Source: Limisphaera sp.
GTDB taxonomy: Bacteria; Verrucomicrobiota; Verrucomicrobiia; Limisphaerales; Limisphaeraceae
Direction: 5' to 3'
DNA length: 64,000 bases
Assembly (NCBI GenBank): GCA_025057755.1
Contig: JANWVC010000001.1
Span: 1 to 64,000, forward strand
A program made the translations under genes and the position numbers. Below the pieces are notes generated by a model that saw only the letters and a program-made list of their open reading frames with translations, made no database searches and was not told the DNA's origin. Of the stretch, positions 1 to 10,500 are shown in pieces (the stretch's first letter is position 1; each line of letters begins with the position of its first letter).

Positions 1-3000
1 GGCACGCCCTGGCCATTGAGCACGCGCCCGGACACGCTGCCTTTCGGGATGTAACGAATGTCCGCCACCGCGGTCTGGCCGTCGAACTGGAGGCGCGTTT
101 TGACGTAGCCCCAGTTGCCCGGCGTAAACGATACGCCCGAACCGGTCAGCAACGGATCGCGCGCGCCGAAGAAAATGGCGAACGCCTCGGTCATCGCGGC
201 CATCACCTGCTGTTCCGTGGGGTTGCTGCGCAGCGTCTCGAGCAAACCGCTCACGTCGGTCTGCGCCACCTCCGGTGCGGGTGCGCTCACGGTGTGTTCG
301 CCCAACGGCAGATTCTCGAAGGCGAAGTTCCCGCTCGCGTCGGCTTTCACGTAGCTGAAGCCGCCCTCCTGCGGCTTGGCGACCAGGACGTGGGGCACGG
401 GCCGGCCCAGTTCATCGAGCACGCGCCCGATGATCCGCCCGGCGGGTTGCAGCCGCACGATGACGAAATTGTCCACGCCCGCCAGCACGTTGAGCGTGGC
501 GCTGCCCAGACGCGGAAAATCAAAGCCCAAGGCTGAATTGCGTTCGACGCCCGCGCTGATGGTGCGCGACGGGCCGGTGGGCACGCCCTCGAGCACGAAC
601 AGCCCGTTGGTGTCGGTGCGCACCAGCGCTTCGCCGCCGCCCACAATCGCGTTGGGCACGGGTGCGCCGGTGCTGGTCTCGACCCGACCGCGCACCGTGG
701 CGCGGTTTTGCAAGGTCAGGTTGGCCTGCGCCACTACGCCCGCCACGGCCTGGACATCCAGGCGTTCGCCCTTGCGCCGGCCATCCAGCGAAAGCGCCAC
801 CAAATCATAAGACCCCACCGGCACGCTGCCCACTGACCAGAATCCGTCGGCGTCGGTCGTGGCCATCGCCACCACGCAGCAAAAACCCTGCTCCGTTTTC
901 TGCCCCACGAGCACCGTCGCGCCCGGGTGCGGTGTGACGCCGTCGGCTTCCCACACGCGGCCGGCCAGCCCGCCTCGCGCCACCGCCGCCGAGCCAAGCA
1001 CCACCGGCACATCGCGCGTCTCGCCCGGCGTGACGATGAGATCCGACACGATCCGGGTCAGGCCGGTCGCGTTGGTCGCCGCGATGGTAAAAATACCCAA
1101 CGGGACGCCGGCGAATGCGAATCGGCCGTTGGCGTCGCTGAACACGCCGCGGCCCAGCTCCCGCGAATCGGGATCGGGGAAGAGATTGACCGCCACGCCG
1201 GCCTGCGGCGTCACGCCGTCCGGGCCAAACACCGTGCCGGTGACGGCCGCGCGTCCGCGGAAACGCAGCGCCACGGGCACTTCTGTGCGCTCGCGCGCGC
1301 TGCCCGGCAGGACCACGTCGCGCAACAGTGCGCGGTCCACGCCCTCGGCCGCGGCAATCGCTTCCGGCAACGCGGCGCTGGCCAGACCGAGCGATTGCAA
1401 CACGCTCGCCGATGAACCAGCCAGTTCCACCAGCCGCTGCCACGACACGCCCTCGGCCGTGGCCGCCTCCGCAATCACCTGGGCCGCGCCGGGCGACAGG
1501 CCCGCGGTGTCCGTGGCCGACACGCTGTAGGGCACGCCACTCATGACGTAATCGAACTCGAACCGCCCGGCCTCATCGGTCAACACTTGCGAGACGCGCA
1601 CGACCCACGGCAAACACTCGAGCTTGGTCTGCTGTTGGTCATACATGGTGAGCGTGACCGGGATGCCGCCGGCGGGGCTGCCGTCGGCACGCGCGACGCG
1701 GCCGCGAATCGTGACGCCGGCGCGCAGATCGGATTGGACCGCATTCGTTGCGAGCGCGATAAGGTTGCCGCGGACGTCGGTGATGTTGGTCACGGTCATC
1801 ACGCGCGGACGCAGCGCGCTCACTGGCAGGCGCATGTTGAGCAGGGCCACGCGACCGCCGGGCTGGATCTGGACGGAGTTGGCCATGTTGCCGTTGTCGA
1901 GCCGGTAAGCGGAAGGCACGTTGACCCGTTCCTGCGTCATGGGTTTGGAGAACAGCACCGCCAGCACCGTGCCGTAGTTGCGCGGGAACGCGGGCACGGT
2001 GCTGCATGAAACGGGCGGGCGACCCGCGTTCACGTCCGGGTCTTGCAGCACGGTGATCACCGCCGGTGGCAGCTCGGTGACGGACGTGCTCGTGCCGGAA
2101 AGGGTGCTCTCCGGCGTGCCGTCGCAGGTGAGGTCCACCAGGAGATCCGACCGATCCGACGAATCGGACGGATCAAACGTGTAACACGCCTCCGGCGGCG
2201 GGCCGGGCACGGTCCATTGAACGAGCCGGCCCGTGCCGTTGGTGCGCAGCACCAGCACGGCCGCCTGGCCGGTCGCCGGAGAGCCGCCAAATCGGAAACG
2301 CACCACCGTGCCGCTCCCGGGCCGGGCCACGAGCCACGGGCCGTTCGTGCCGCCGTAACCCAACGCATACGGCACGGTGCTGAAGACGGCATCCGCGCGG
2401 CCTGTTTCGGCGAGCCACTCCACCGTGCCGTTGTTCGCCGCGGCGATGACCCACGCCTCGCCGCGTCCGGCCAGATCAGCGGCGCGGGCGCTCAACCGCG
2501 CGATGGTTTCCGTTGGCCCGGCCTGTTCCAACGCTCTTTGGAGCACCTCGCGCCACTCACGGCCGGCGTCGGTCTCACGGAGAATCTGATCGAAGCCGTC
2601 GTTGGTCTGGCGCGCGCCCTGCCAGTCGAGCAACAGATCGGCCAGCACGCGGGCGAGCGGGTCACCGTAACGCGCGCGCTGGCCGGCCTCGGCCAGTTCG
2701 AGCACGCGGCGGGTGACGAGCGACCTGGGCACGCGCCGCACGTTGGGCGGCAGTACGGGCGCGGTGGCGACGCTCAACGCCTGGCCCAGCACCCGCGTGG
2801 CGGCGGCAATCACCTCCGGCGGCAGCGCGTTCACGTAATCAGGCATCGCAATCGTGTCGGGCGAGAGCGCCACACCGCGTTCGTCAATGCCCATGCTCAG
2901 ATTGAACCGGCCCTGCGTGCTGTCGTCGGAGGTCGTCAGGTTTGAGAACGAAATTGAGCCGGTGCGCTGGGCGCGAACGCGGAAGCGCGCCGTGGCGCTC

Positions 3001-4508
3001 TGGCCGGGAGGAATCGTGCCCAGCTCGACCAGTTCCGGACTCTCGAGCACGCCGCCGCTGATCGAGTTCTGCCGCAGCGTGACATTGACCAGGTTGGCCA
3101 CGGTGTCGGACGTGTTCAGCACCGTGACAAAGGCGTCGTAAGGCTCGCCGGCGCGAATCGTGCGCGGATGGGTGAAGGTCAGCGAGAACTTCGGGTTCTT
3201 GACCAGAACCGAACCGGCGGCCTTGCCCTGAATTTTCACCACCCCGGCGGCCAGTCCTTCCAGATCGGCATCGAGCGTGATGTCCATCACGTGCAACCCC
3301 TCCTGCAACGCCTCGACGAGGAATTCGCCCTGGCCGCCCTCGCCGGGAAACAACCGCGGGATGTCGTCCGCCGTGCCCACCTTGCCGTCCGGGCCGGGCC
3401 GCACGACCCGTTGCACGGGTTGAATGACGGCGTTTGGCCCGACGCGCGCGAAGCGGAGTGGATCGTCACCGGGCGCATTGTAATTCGTGCTGAGGATGCG
3501 GTCCGGCCCGGGCGGCAGCGCCATGGTGGCGGTGACATTGACCACGCTCAGGCCGGAGTTCAGCGGCGCGGCGTTCTCGGTGAAAATCTGCACGCTGAAG
3601 AACTGGTTCAGAAACCCGATGTTGCCGGGAATGACCACCAGCGCGGGAATCGGCGGGATGCGCAAGGCCAGGTCCTCCTCCACCGGCTCGGTCGGCTGGA
3701 ACGCGACGCCCTGAATGGAGATGTTCACGCGCGACCCTTCCAGTTCCGGCGGCAGTGTCACGGTTGCGCCGATTTCGGCATTGAGGCGGTTGGCCTCGGC
3801 AAGACGCTGCTCCAGTTCGGCGCGCGGGATGACCTCGATGGATTGCTGGAAGGCCGGCGCAACCACGGGAAACCGCACCGGGATGGTTTGCCCTTCGAGC
3901 ACGAACCCGACCTCGAACTCCACAGCGCGGAAATTCTGCTGATCAATGACGATGCCGCGCTCCTGGATTTCGTTGAGCGACAGCGACCGTGACGTGACAC
4001 GCGAGATGAGCACCTCGTCGAACACGAGCACCGGCACGCGGTTGGGCGTGGCCTCCAACCGCGTTGCGCCCGTGGCGGCGTCCACGAGCTTGATGTCGTT
4101 CAGCTCGTAATCGCCCACCAGCGGCAGGGGCGGCAACAGCAGCGGCTCGTTGACGCGCCCGACGAGCTTGCGCGCGGGGAAGGACGGCCCGCGCAGCGTG
4201 GCCTCGACGACGGCATTGCTGGCGAGCGCGCCGGCATTGAGGTTGGTGAGATTCCCGGCGGCAAACTGCACGAACACCGATCCGGCGATGCCCTTGGGCA
4301 CGGACAACGCCGCCGGCGTGACCCGCAACTCCGCGCCCACAATGCGGTAGTCGAGGGTGGTGAGAACCTGTTGCGCTGGACAACTAAAGCGCAGCGACGC
4401 AGATAGAACGCCAACACACGCAAACGCAAGGACACCCCTTGGGAGGCCTGCGGGGAACCGGGCATTTGCGCACTGCCTAAGGCGACTCTTCGAGGTGCAG
4501 GTTGCCAT
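1..4508 (-). CDS. Giant secreted protein with carboxypeptidase-regulatory-like repeats (C-terminus beyond the window)
   Basis: An open frame of 1,502 codons runs from an ATG at 4508 to the left edge, so the C-terminus is missing. The N-terminus has basic residues, then a hydrophobic stretch (GVLAFACVGVLSASLRFSC) typical of an export signal. A CARDB/DUF11-like beta domain follows at about residues 440-530 (motif GEPYDAFVTVLNTSDTVANL). From about residue 900 at least six carboxypeptidase-regulatory-like repeats appear, each with a G-x-V core and an ending such as NGRFAFAGVPLG. Such beta-sandwich repeats are usually structural spacers or adhesive modules on secreted proteins. The ATG lies 4 bp after the RHS stop codon, with no clear Shine-Dalgarno, so translational coupling is likely. 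The missing end could carry a second RHS module or a sorting signal. Export and fold class are fairly sure; function is unknown. Confidence 0.8.
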   Translation of the reverse strand, partial: MATCTSKSRLRQCANARFPAGLPRGVLAFACVGVLSASLRFSCPAQQVLTTLDYRIVGAELRVTPAALSVPKGIAGSVFVQFAAGNLTNLNAGALASNAVVEATLRGPSFPARKLVGRVNEPLLLPPLPLVGDYELNDIKLVDAATGATRLEATPNRVPVLVFDEVLISRVTSRSLSLNEIQERGIVIDQQNFRAVEFEVGFVLEGQTIPVRFPVVAPAFQQSIEVIPRAELEQRLAEANRLNAEIGATVTLPPELEGSRVNISIQGVAFQPTEPVEEDLALRIPPIPALVVIPGNIGFLNQFFSVQIFTENAAPLNSGLSVVNVTATMALPPGPDRILSTNYNAPGDDPLRFARVGPNAVIQPVQRVVRPGPDGKVGTADDIPRLFPGEGGQGEFLVEALQEGLHVMDITLDADLEGLAAGVVKIQGKAAGSVLVKNPKFSLTFTHPRTIRAGEPYDAFVTVLNTSDTVANLVNVTLRQNSISGGVLESPELVELGTIPPGQSATARFRVRAQRTGSISFSNLTTSDDSTQGRFNLSMGIDERGVALSPDTIAMPDYVNALPPEVIAAATRVLGQALSVATAPVLPPNVRRVPRSLVTRRVLELAEAGQRARYGDPLARVLADLLLDWQGARQTNDGFDQILRETDAGREWREVLQRALEQAGPTETIARLSARAADLAGRGEAWVIAAANNGTVEWLAETGRADAVFSTVPYALGYGGTNGPWLVARPGSGTVVRFRFGGSPATGQAAVLVLRTNGTGRLVQWTVPGPPPEACYTFDPSDSSDRSDLLVDLTCDGTPESTLSGTSTSVTELPPAVITVLQDPDVNAGRPPVSCSTVPAFPRNYGTVLAVLFSKPMTQERVNVPSAYRLDNGNMANSVQIQPGGRVALLNMRLPVSALRPRVMTVTNITDVRGNLIALATNAVQSDLRAGVTIRGRVARADGSPAGGIPVTLTMYDQQQTKLECLPWVVRVSQVLTDEAGRFEFDYVMSGVPYSVSATDTAGLSPGAAQVIAEAATAEGVSWQRLVELAGSSASVLQSLGLASAALPEAIAAAEGVDRALLRDVVLPGSARERTEVPVALRFRGRAAVTGTVFGPDGVTPQAGVAVNLFPDPDSRELGRGVFSDANGRFAFAGVPLGIFTIAATNATGLTRIVSDLIVTPGETRDVPVVLGSAAVARGGLAGRVWEADGVTPHPGATVLVGQKTEQGFCCVVAMATTDADGFWSVGSVPVGSYDLVALSLDGRRKGERLDVQAVAGVVAQANLTLQNRATVRGRVETSTGAPVPNAIVGGGEALVRTDTNGLFVLEGVPTGPSRTISAGVERNSALGFDFPRLGSATLNVLAGVDNFVIVRLQPAGRIIGRVLDELGRPVPHVLVAKPQEGGFSYVKADASGNFAFENLPLGEHTVSAPAPEVAQTDVSGLLETLRSNPTEQQVMAAMTEAFAIFFGARDPLLTGSGVSFTPGNWGYVKTRLQFDGQTAVADIRYIPKGSVSGRVLNGQGV

Positions 4509-4512
4509 GGGT

Positions 4513-7500
4513 CTAGGGGCGCAAATGACTAGTGAGCCTTTCCAACGGGATCCCTTTCGCAAGGGCGTCCAGGAAGTGGGTCTCATATCTACCAAAATCC
4601 CGTGTTCTGAAAGCCGGCAGTATGGCCTCGTAGCTGCCACGCACTTCCATTAGAAATCGCGCGCCCAAGGTGTGTATAATCCCTTCGCGCATACGTTCCA
4701 AGGCCTCGGCATCCCCGGCTCTCGCAGCCATCACTACGGCCTCGTTCAGCAGCGAGAATCCCTCCTCTTCCACCGCGCGGGCGACTCGGTTCTCCGCGAA
4801 TATGTCGCCTCCGGGAACATCGCCTGGCCGGACAGGGAGCCGCGAGCCGTAGCGCTCAGCCACTTGTTCCGCCGTGTTGATCCGGATGTTGTTCCGTTGC
4901 GCGATCTTCACCAGGTCATCGACGTTCCCGGTTCTTATGCTCTTAAACAACTGCTGGTGTCTTTTGTACAGGGCCGGTGCGAGTTCACGGTGGCTGAGTT
5001 CAGCCAATTCGAGCCTTTCAATTTCCCGGCGCAGGAGGTCCGCGGGAATGTCTGTCCTAGCCGCTTCGGCGTCTGTTCTAAGGCTACCCATTCTCTTCGT
5101 ATCAAAGGTCGCTTTGGCGGACGCGTGCGCGTTGGGCGCAGCAGGGCTTGCACTATCCGCAGTGCTCCTCAAAACGGATCCTGCTCCCTGTCGGGTCTTT
5201 GCCACGGCACTGAGGGGATTGACTTTTGCTGCCGGGCGAATGGTGCTCTTGCCAACTTGAGCGGCAGCCGCCGTGCCCTGCAAAACGGCTTTTACCTCCT
5301 GCTCGACAGTTCGCTTGGACGGCGACTTCGTGAGCAAACTGAATACCCATCTGATCAACCTCATTCGCCCGGTCGGATCGCGGTCGCTGGTCGGATTGTT
5401 CGCAAACCCGGCATAGAGGTTGACGCTGTCGGCGTATTCTTCGGGGTCGCGTTGGAGGAAGTGGCCGGTGAAGGGGTCGTAGAAGCGCGCCCGCATGTAG
5501 GCCAGGCCCGCGTCGTAATCGAACCACGCGCCGTGGAAGAGGAACGGATTGCCGACGGCACTGCGGGCCCGGCGCGGCGGGCCGGTGCTGCCCAACGCCG
5601 CCACGCTTCGCGGCACGCCGTTGGTGAAAGTGACGACCTGCTCGGCGTTGGTCAGCCCCCATTCGTCCGCCACCGTGCCGCCCCCCACGCGCAGCGTCAG
5701 CACGGAGGGAGCAACGCCGGAGAGGTTCAACCGGACGACCGCGCCGAACGGCAGGCCGCCGAGGTTTTCTTCCAGGTTCACCGAGGCGACCGTGACGGTC
5801 TGGCCGCCGCTGGTGAGGATGAAGCGGCTCGCCGCAAAGTTCTCCAGGGTCGCCAGGAGATTCGTGCCCGGCGTGACCGCTCCGCGCGGCGGCAGCACCG
5901 GCTCGGTGAACGCGACCAACACGCTGTTCCCGCCGCCAGGGAACACGCCCGCCAGCGCGGGCGGCTGCGTGTCGCGGCCCTGGATTTCGGGCTGCCCCCA
6001 CGCGTCGTAGTGGACACGTTCGATCACCTCGCCGTTGGCGTCGGCCACGGCGACCACGGAACTAAGCGCGTCGCGCAGGAAATAGAAGCGATTGGTGAGG
6101 CCGCCACTGAAGAAGTCGCCCGCGAATGGCGAGTCGTCATCGGCGTAATAGTAACGGGCGCGGAGCGCGGGCGCGCCGCTGCCGCCGGTGCGCTCATATT
6201 CCTCGATGAGGCGGCCTTCGTCCCAGACCAGCGCCGTGTCGCTGAGCACCGTGCCGTTTTGGGTGACGGTGCGACGGTGCATCAGGCCGTTGGGCTGGTA
6301 TTCGTAGGCGATTTGCACGCCGGTGGACGGGAACTGAACGCGCACCAGATGCGAAAGGCCGTTGTAGGTGAGCGTGGCGGGCGTGAGCACGGGATCACTG
6401 CCGCCCGGCCGCGCGGCCAGCAACGTGGCCGTGGTGTTGCCCACCGGATCGCTGGCGCGCGCAAAGCCGTTGACCGCGCCGGCGTTCAGGAAACCGTCGT
6501 GCCCGGTGAGCGTGGCTGCGAACGGCGGCAGGGTGAGGCCATCCGGATTTGCGGTGGCAATGGTCTGGAGGAGATCAAGGCCGCCGCCGTCGTAAGCGTA
6601 GTTTCGGGCAAACAAGCCCGGCGCGAAACCGGCGCCGCCGGTCAGTCCGGTGGCATTGGTGCGAACGGCGGCCGGGATTTGCGGGCGCGCGCCCAGCTCG
6701 GCGCGGAGGAGCCGATTACCCGAATCGTAACTGAACAGGTCGGCACGCCCGTGCCGATGCACCTGTTGCCGGACGCGCACGTTGTCGGCGGGGTCGTATT
6801 GGTAGCGCACGTCGGCGAGCAGGCGACCGTCGCCGATCCGTTCGTAGCGGCGGCTCACGATGCGTTTGCGACCGTCGTAAAGGACCGTCTCCCGGATGAC
6901 GCCGCCCAGCTCGCTCTGGCCGGGGATTTCCGCGCCGGCATAGCTGGTGATGTTGCACAAGGCGCCGCCAGGGCCGGTGATGTGTTCGAGCCGTCCGCTC
7001 GGATGGCGCTGTTCCTGGAGCGTGACGCCGGAGGGATACGTCACGGCGGCGCGCGTGCCGTCGGATTGAATCTGGCTGGTGATGGTAAAGCTGCCGTGCG
7101 CCTCGTTGAACGTGACGGCGGTCAGCGGCCCGAGGCGATCGTAGGTGTAGGTAGCGCTGTGCTGACCCGCCGAACCGTAGGTGGCGGCGCGCACGCGCCC
7201 CAACGCATCCAGTGTGTAGGTGGCCCGATAATTTCCGCCGACGTAATTGACCTGCTGCGCGGTGACGCGCTCCTGGAGGTCGTAGCTCATCGTCATGCTG
7301 CCGCCGGGCATGGTGATGTTTTGCGGCAGGTTCACCGGGTTGTTGGCGTTGGCGAAGGTGAGCGTCGCGCCGTTGCGCAGGCGCTTTTCGGTCAGCCGCA
7401 ACGTGCCGTCGGCGTAGGCCAGCGCGTGGCCTGCGTCCGGATCGCCGGTGTAAGACGGCTGGCGGTTGGCATCGTAGCGATGGCGGAACTGCACGCCGCT

Positions 7501-10500
7501 GGGACGGTTGAGCGCGAGCAGTTCACCGAGCACGGAATGGGTCTGGGTGGTTTCCTGATCCAAACCGTCCCTGATGCTGGTGGGCAGTCCATCAAGCCGC
7601 GGCGTGTAAGCGAACCGCAAGCCCACGCCGTCGCTGTGCGCGGTCTGATGATCCAGCTCGTTGTAGGTGAACTCGGCGGTGAACGTGGCGCTGCCCTCGG
7701 TGGAGACGGTGGAGGTGATGTTGCCGTTGCCGTCGGGCGTCAGCGTCACGTCGGTTGCGGAGTGCCGGCGCGCGATGATGCGACCCGCGCCGTCGTGCCC
7801 GGTGGTGAAGGTGTCGCGCGGGCCGGTTTGAACGGTGCTGCCGCCGCTGCTGCCGGCGGGATAGGCGAAGGCGATGTTGGCGCTGGTTTGTTGCCCGCGG
7901 CGGATGACGGAGGTGGGCCGGCCCAGGGCGTCCACGGCGAGATGCTCGACCTCCAACACCGTGCCGAAGCGCGGGTCTTCGATCTTCAACAGCCGGCGCT
8001 CGCCCTTGCCGAAGTAGGTGAGCGTGGTGACCTCGTCGCCGCCGTCGCCTTTGCTGACGACGCGCACGGGCCGGTCGTAGCCGTCGTATTCGGTGCGCTG
8101 GGTTTCGGTGCCGCGCCGCTTGAACACCCGCAGGTTGCCGTGCAGGTCGCGGTCGTATTCCTCGAAATACGAGCCGAGTTCCATGCGGCGCAGGTGGCCG
8201 AGGTGATCGTAATTGAACTTGCGAATTTCGCCGCCGGGCAGGTGCATTTCCTTGACGCGCCAGGCGGCGTCCGGAACGAACGTGGTGATCAGATTGATCG
8301 TGCCGGTGCCGGTTTCGACGTTCTTGAGCGAGATGGAGGCGAGGAAATTGATCTGGTTATAGACGCGCGTTTCCTCATAGGCCCGGCCGCCGCCGAGGGT
8401 GCGGCGCATCAGGATTTGGTTGCCGTTTTCGTCGTAGGCGCGCTGCTCGGCGTAAGCGCCCCGGGTCATCTCGGTGAGCATGAGCCGGTCGTCATATTTG
8501 GCGCTGACGGGTGCGCCACGCGGCAGCGAGACCGTGGTGGGCACACCGAGCCGGCCCGCGCGGGAGTTGTCGTAGCCGTAGGTGATGGGTGGAGCCGGGC
8601 CGCGCGTTTCGGTGCGTCGGAAGCCCGTGTGGGCGTCGTAGCTGTAGGCGGTGACGATTCCTTCCGGAGTTTTGACACGCAACAACTGGCCGAAATCGTC
8701 GTAATCGAACTCCTGCGTGCCGGCGCCGGCGTGGTTGATGGAGGTGACATCGCGGCCATCGCCGCGCAGCCCGTAGGTGAGCGTGTTGCCGTTGAAATCG
8801 GTGTGCGCGCCAGCGGGCAGGTTGTAGCGCAGGTCGTAGGCAAAGGTGGCCTCAAGTTTGGCGGGCGAGCCGCCGCGCGGACCGGGGAAGTGTTCCTCCT
8901 TGAGCAGGTTGCCGCGCGCGCGGAAGACGACGTTGCTGGTGTCGTAGGTGTAGCGGACCGAGTTGCCCTCCGGATACACAACTTCCTCGAGCAGACCCAA
9001 GGCGTTGAAGCGGGTTTGCATGTTGGCCTGGGGCGCGCCGTTGCCGGTCATGCGGATTTCTTTGGAGAAGCCGAACTTGTCGAACGTGAAACCCGTCTGT
9101 GCGCCATCCGGGCCGGTGCTGCTGGATTGCGCGTTGTCCACGCCGGCCTGATTGGCGGGCGGGGGCGTGAAACCGACGTTGCCCGCTGCGCCCACGCCGC
9201 CGGTGGCCACGGGATTTTGCGTCGTCAATGACGCCGTGAACAACGGCGTGCCGTTGGCGGACGAACCGTTGCCGGCAATCACGCCCATGACCGCGCCGGA
9301 GCAGGCGTCCGACCACACGTAGCGCGTTTCGGGCAGGCCGCTGAAGCCGCCGTTGGCGCCGGCGAGCGCCGGACCGCGCCGTCGCTCCAGCAAGCCGTCG
9401 GACGTGTAGTCGTAGAGGATTTCGCGCCCGGTGTAATCCATGAGCCGCGCGATCTTGCCGGCCACAAACGGCTCGGTTGTCGGCCGATCCACCGCGAAGT
9501 CCGCGTCCGGGTCGGATGGAAACCGGAAATAACCGATGCGCAGGAACCGCGCCTCGTTGGGGATCGAGCCGTCGGTGAGCCGCACCAGGTCGCCGCGTTC
9601 GTTGTAACCGAGCTGGATGAAGTTTTTCGGGTAACGGTGATAAATTTTTTCGAGTCGCCCACGGCTGGAATACCAGAATTGCATCCCGTCCGGCGTCAGC
9701 CGCGCGAACTGGCCGTCCACGAAACGGAACAGCACGTCGAACACGCCCTTTTCCGTGGCGTCGGGAAGGAAGAACGAGTCCGTCTTGCTGATCCAACCCA
9801 GCTCCTGCACAAGCGGGTCATTGGCAATTTCCGGAGGCGGCTGGCGGCCCTTGTTTTTGAACAAAATGTTTCGCCCCGCGCCGGTCTGGAAAATCACGTC
9901 GCCCGGGCGCGCCGTCGTGTTGTCGCCCACCAGCGCGCGCACGATCAGCGGCAGGTTGCGTCCGCCGGAGAAAAGCTCCGGGCGCAACCAGGTCAGTTGC
10001 TGGTCAAAGACGTGATCCCAACCGCGTCCGAACGGGCCGTCGTGCAGGTCCTGCCCGCCCACGGTGCGCTCGAAGACGATGGGCAGCCGGCGGCCCGGCA
10101 GGGCCATGTCCACGGTCTCGTGGCGGAACTCGCCGTTGTGGGCGCTCAACGTCCCGAAGGTGCCAGGCACATCAAGCGCGCCACCCGGCGGAGGCGGGTT
10201 CGGCCCCATTTGATAACCGCCGGGCAACGTTTCGGCCACGACACTGGCGCGCGGCAGCACGACCTTGCGGTTCGGGTCCACGATGGCGGCGAACGGTTGC
10301 GCAGCCGGGTGGCTCACCGACGGATCGAGGAACGCCCGCAGATAGAAGCCGCTCCACAGGATGACGCGCACCGGGTTCTGCGCCAGCGCTGCCAGTTCCT
10401 CCGGCGTGGTCTTTTGCGTCACCAGCGCAATCGGCTGCGAGAGATAAACGTTGTAAAGCGGGTCGCGCCAGTCATCAGAAAGCCGGCGCGCCCGCAGCAC

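Noticed and set aside
4672..9231. Very long open frame opposite the RHS gene
   Set aside because: Mirror image of a GC-rich coding strand; its reading is repetitive in Ala, Gly, Arg and Val and has no domain or ribosome site, whereas the minus strand reads as clear RHS.
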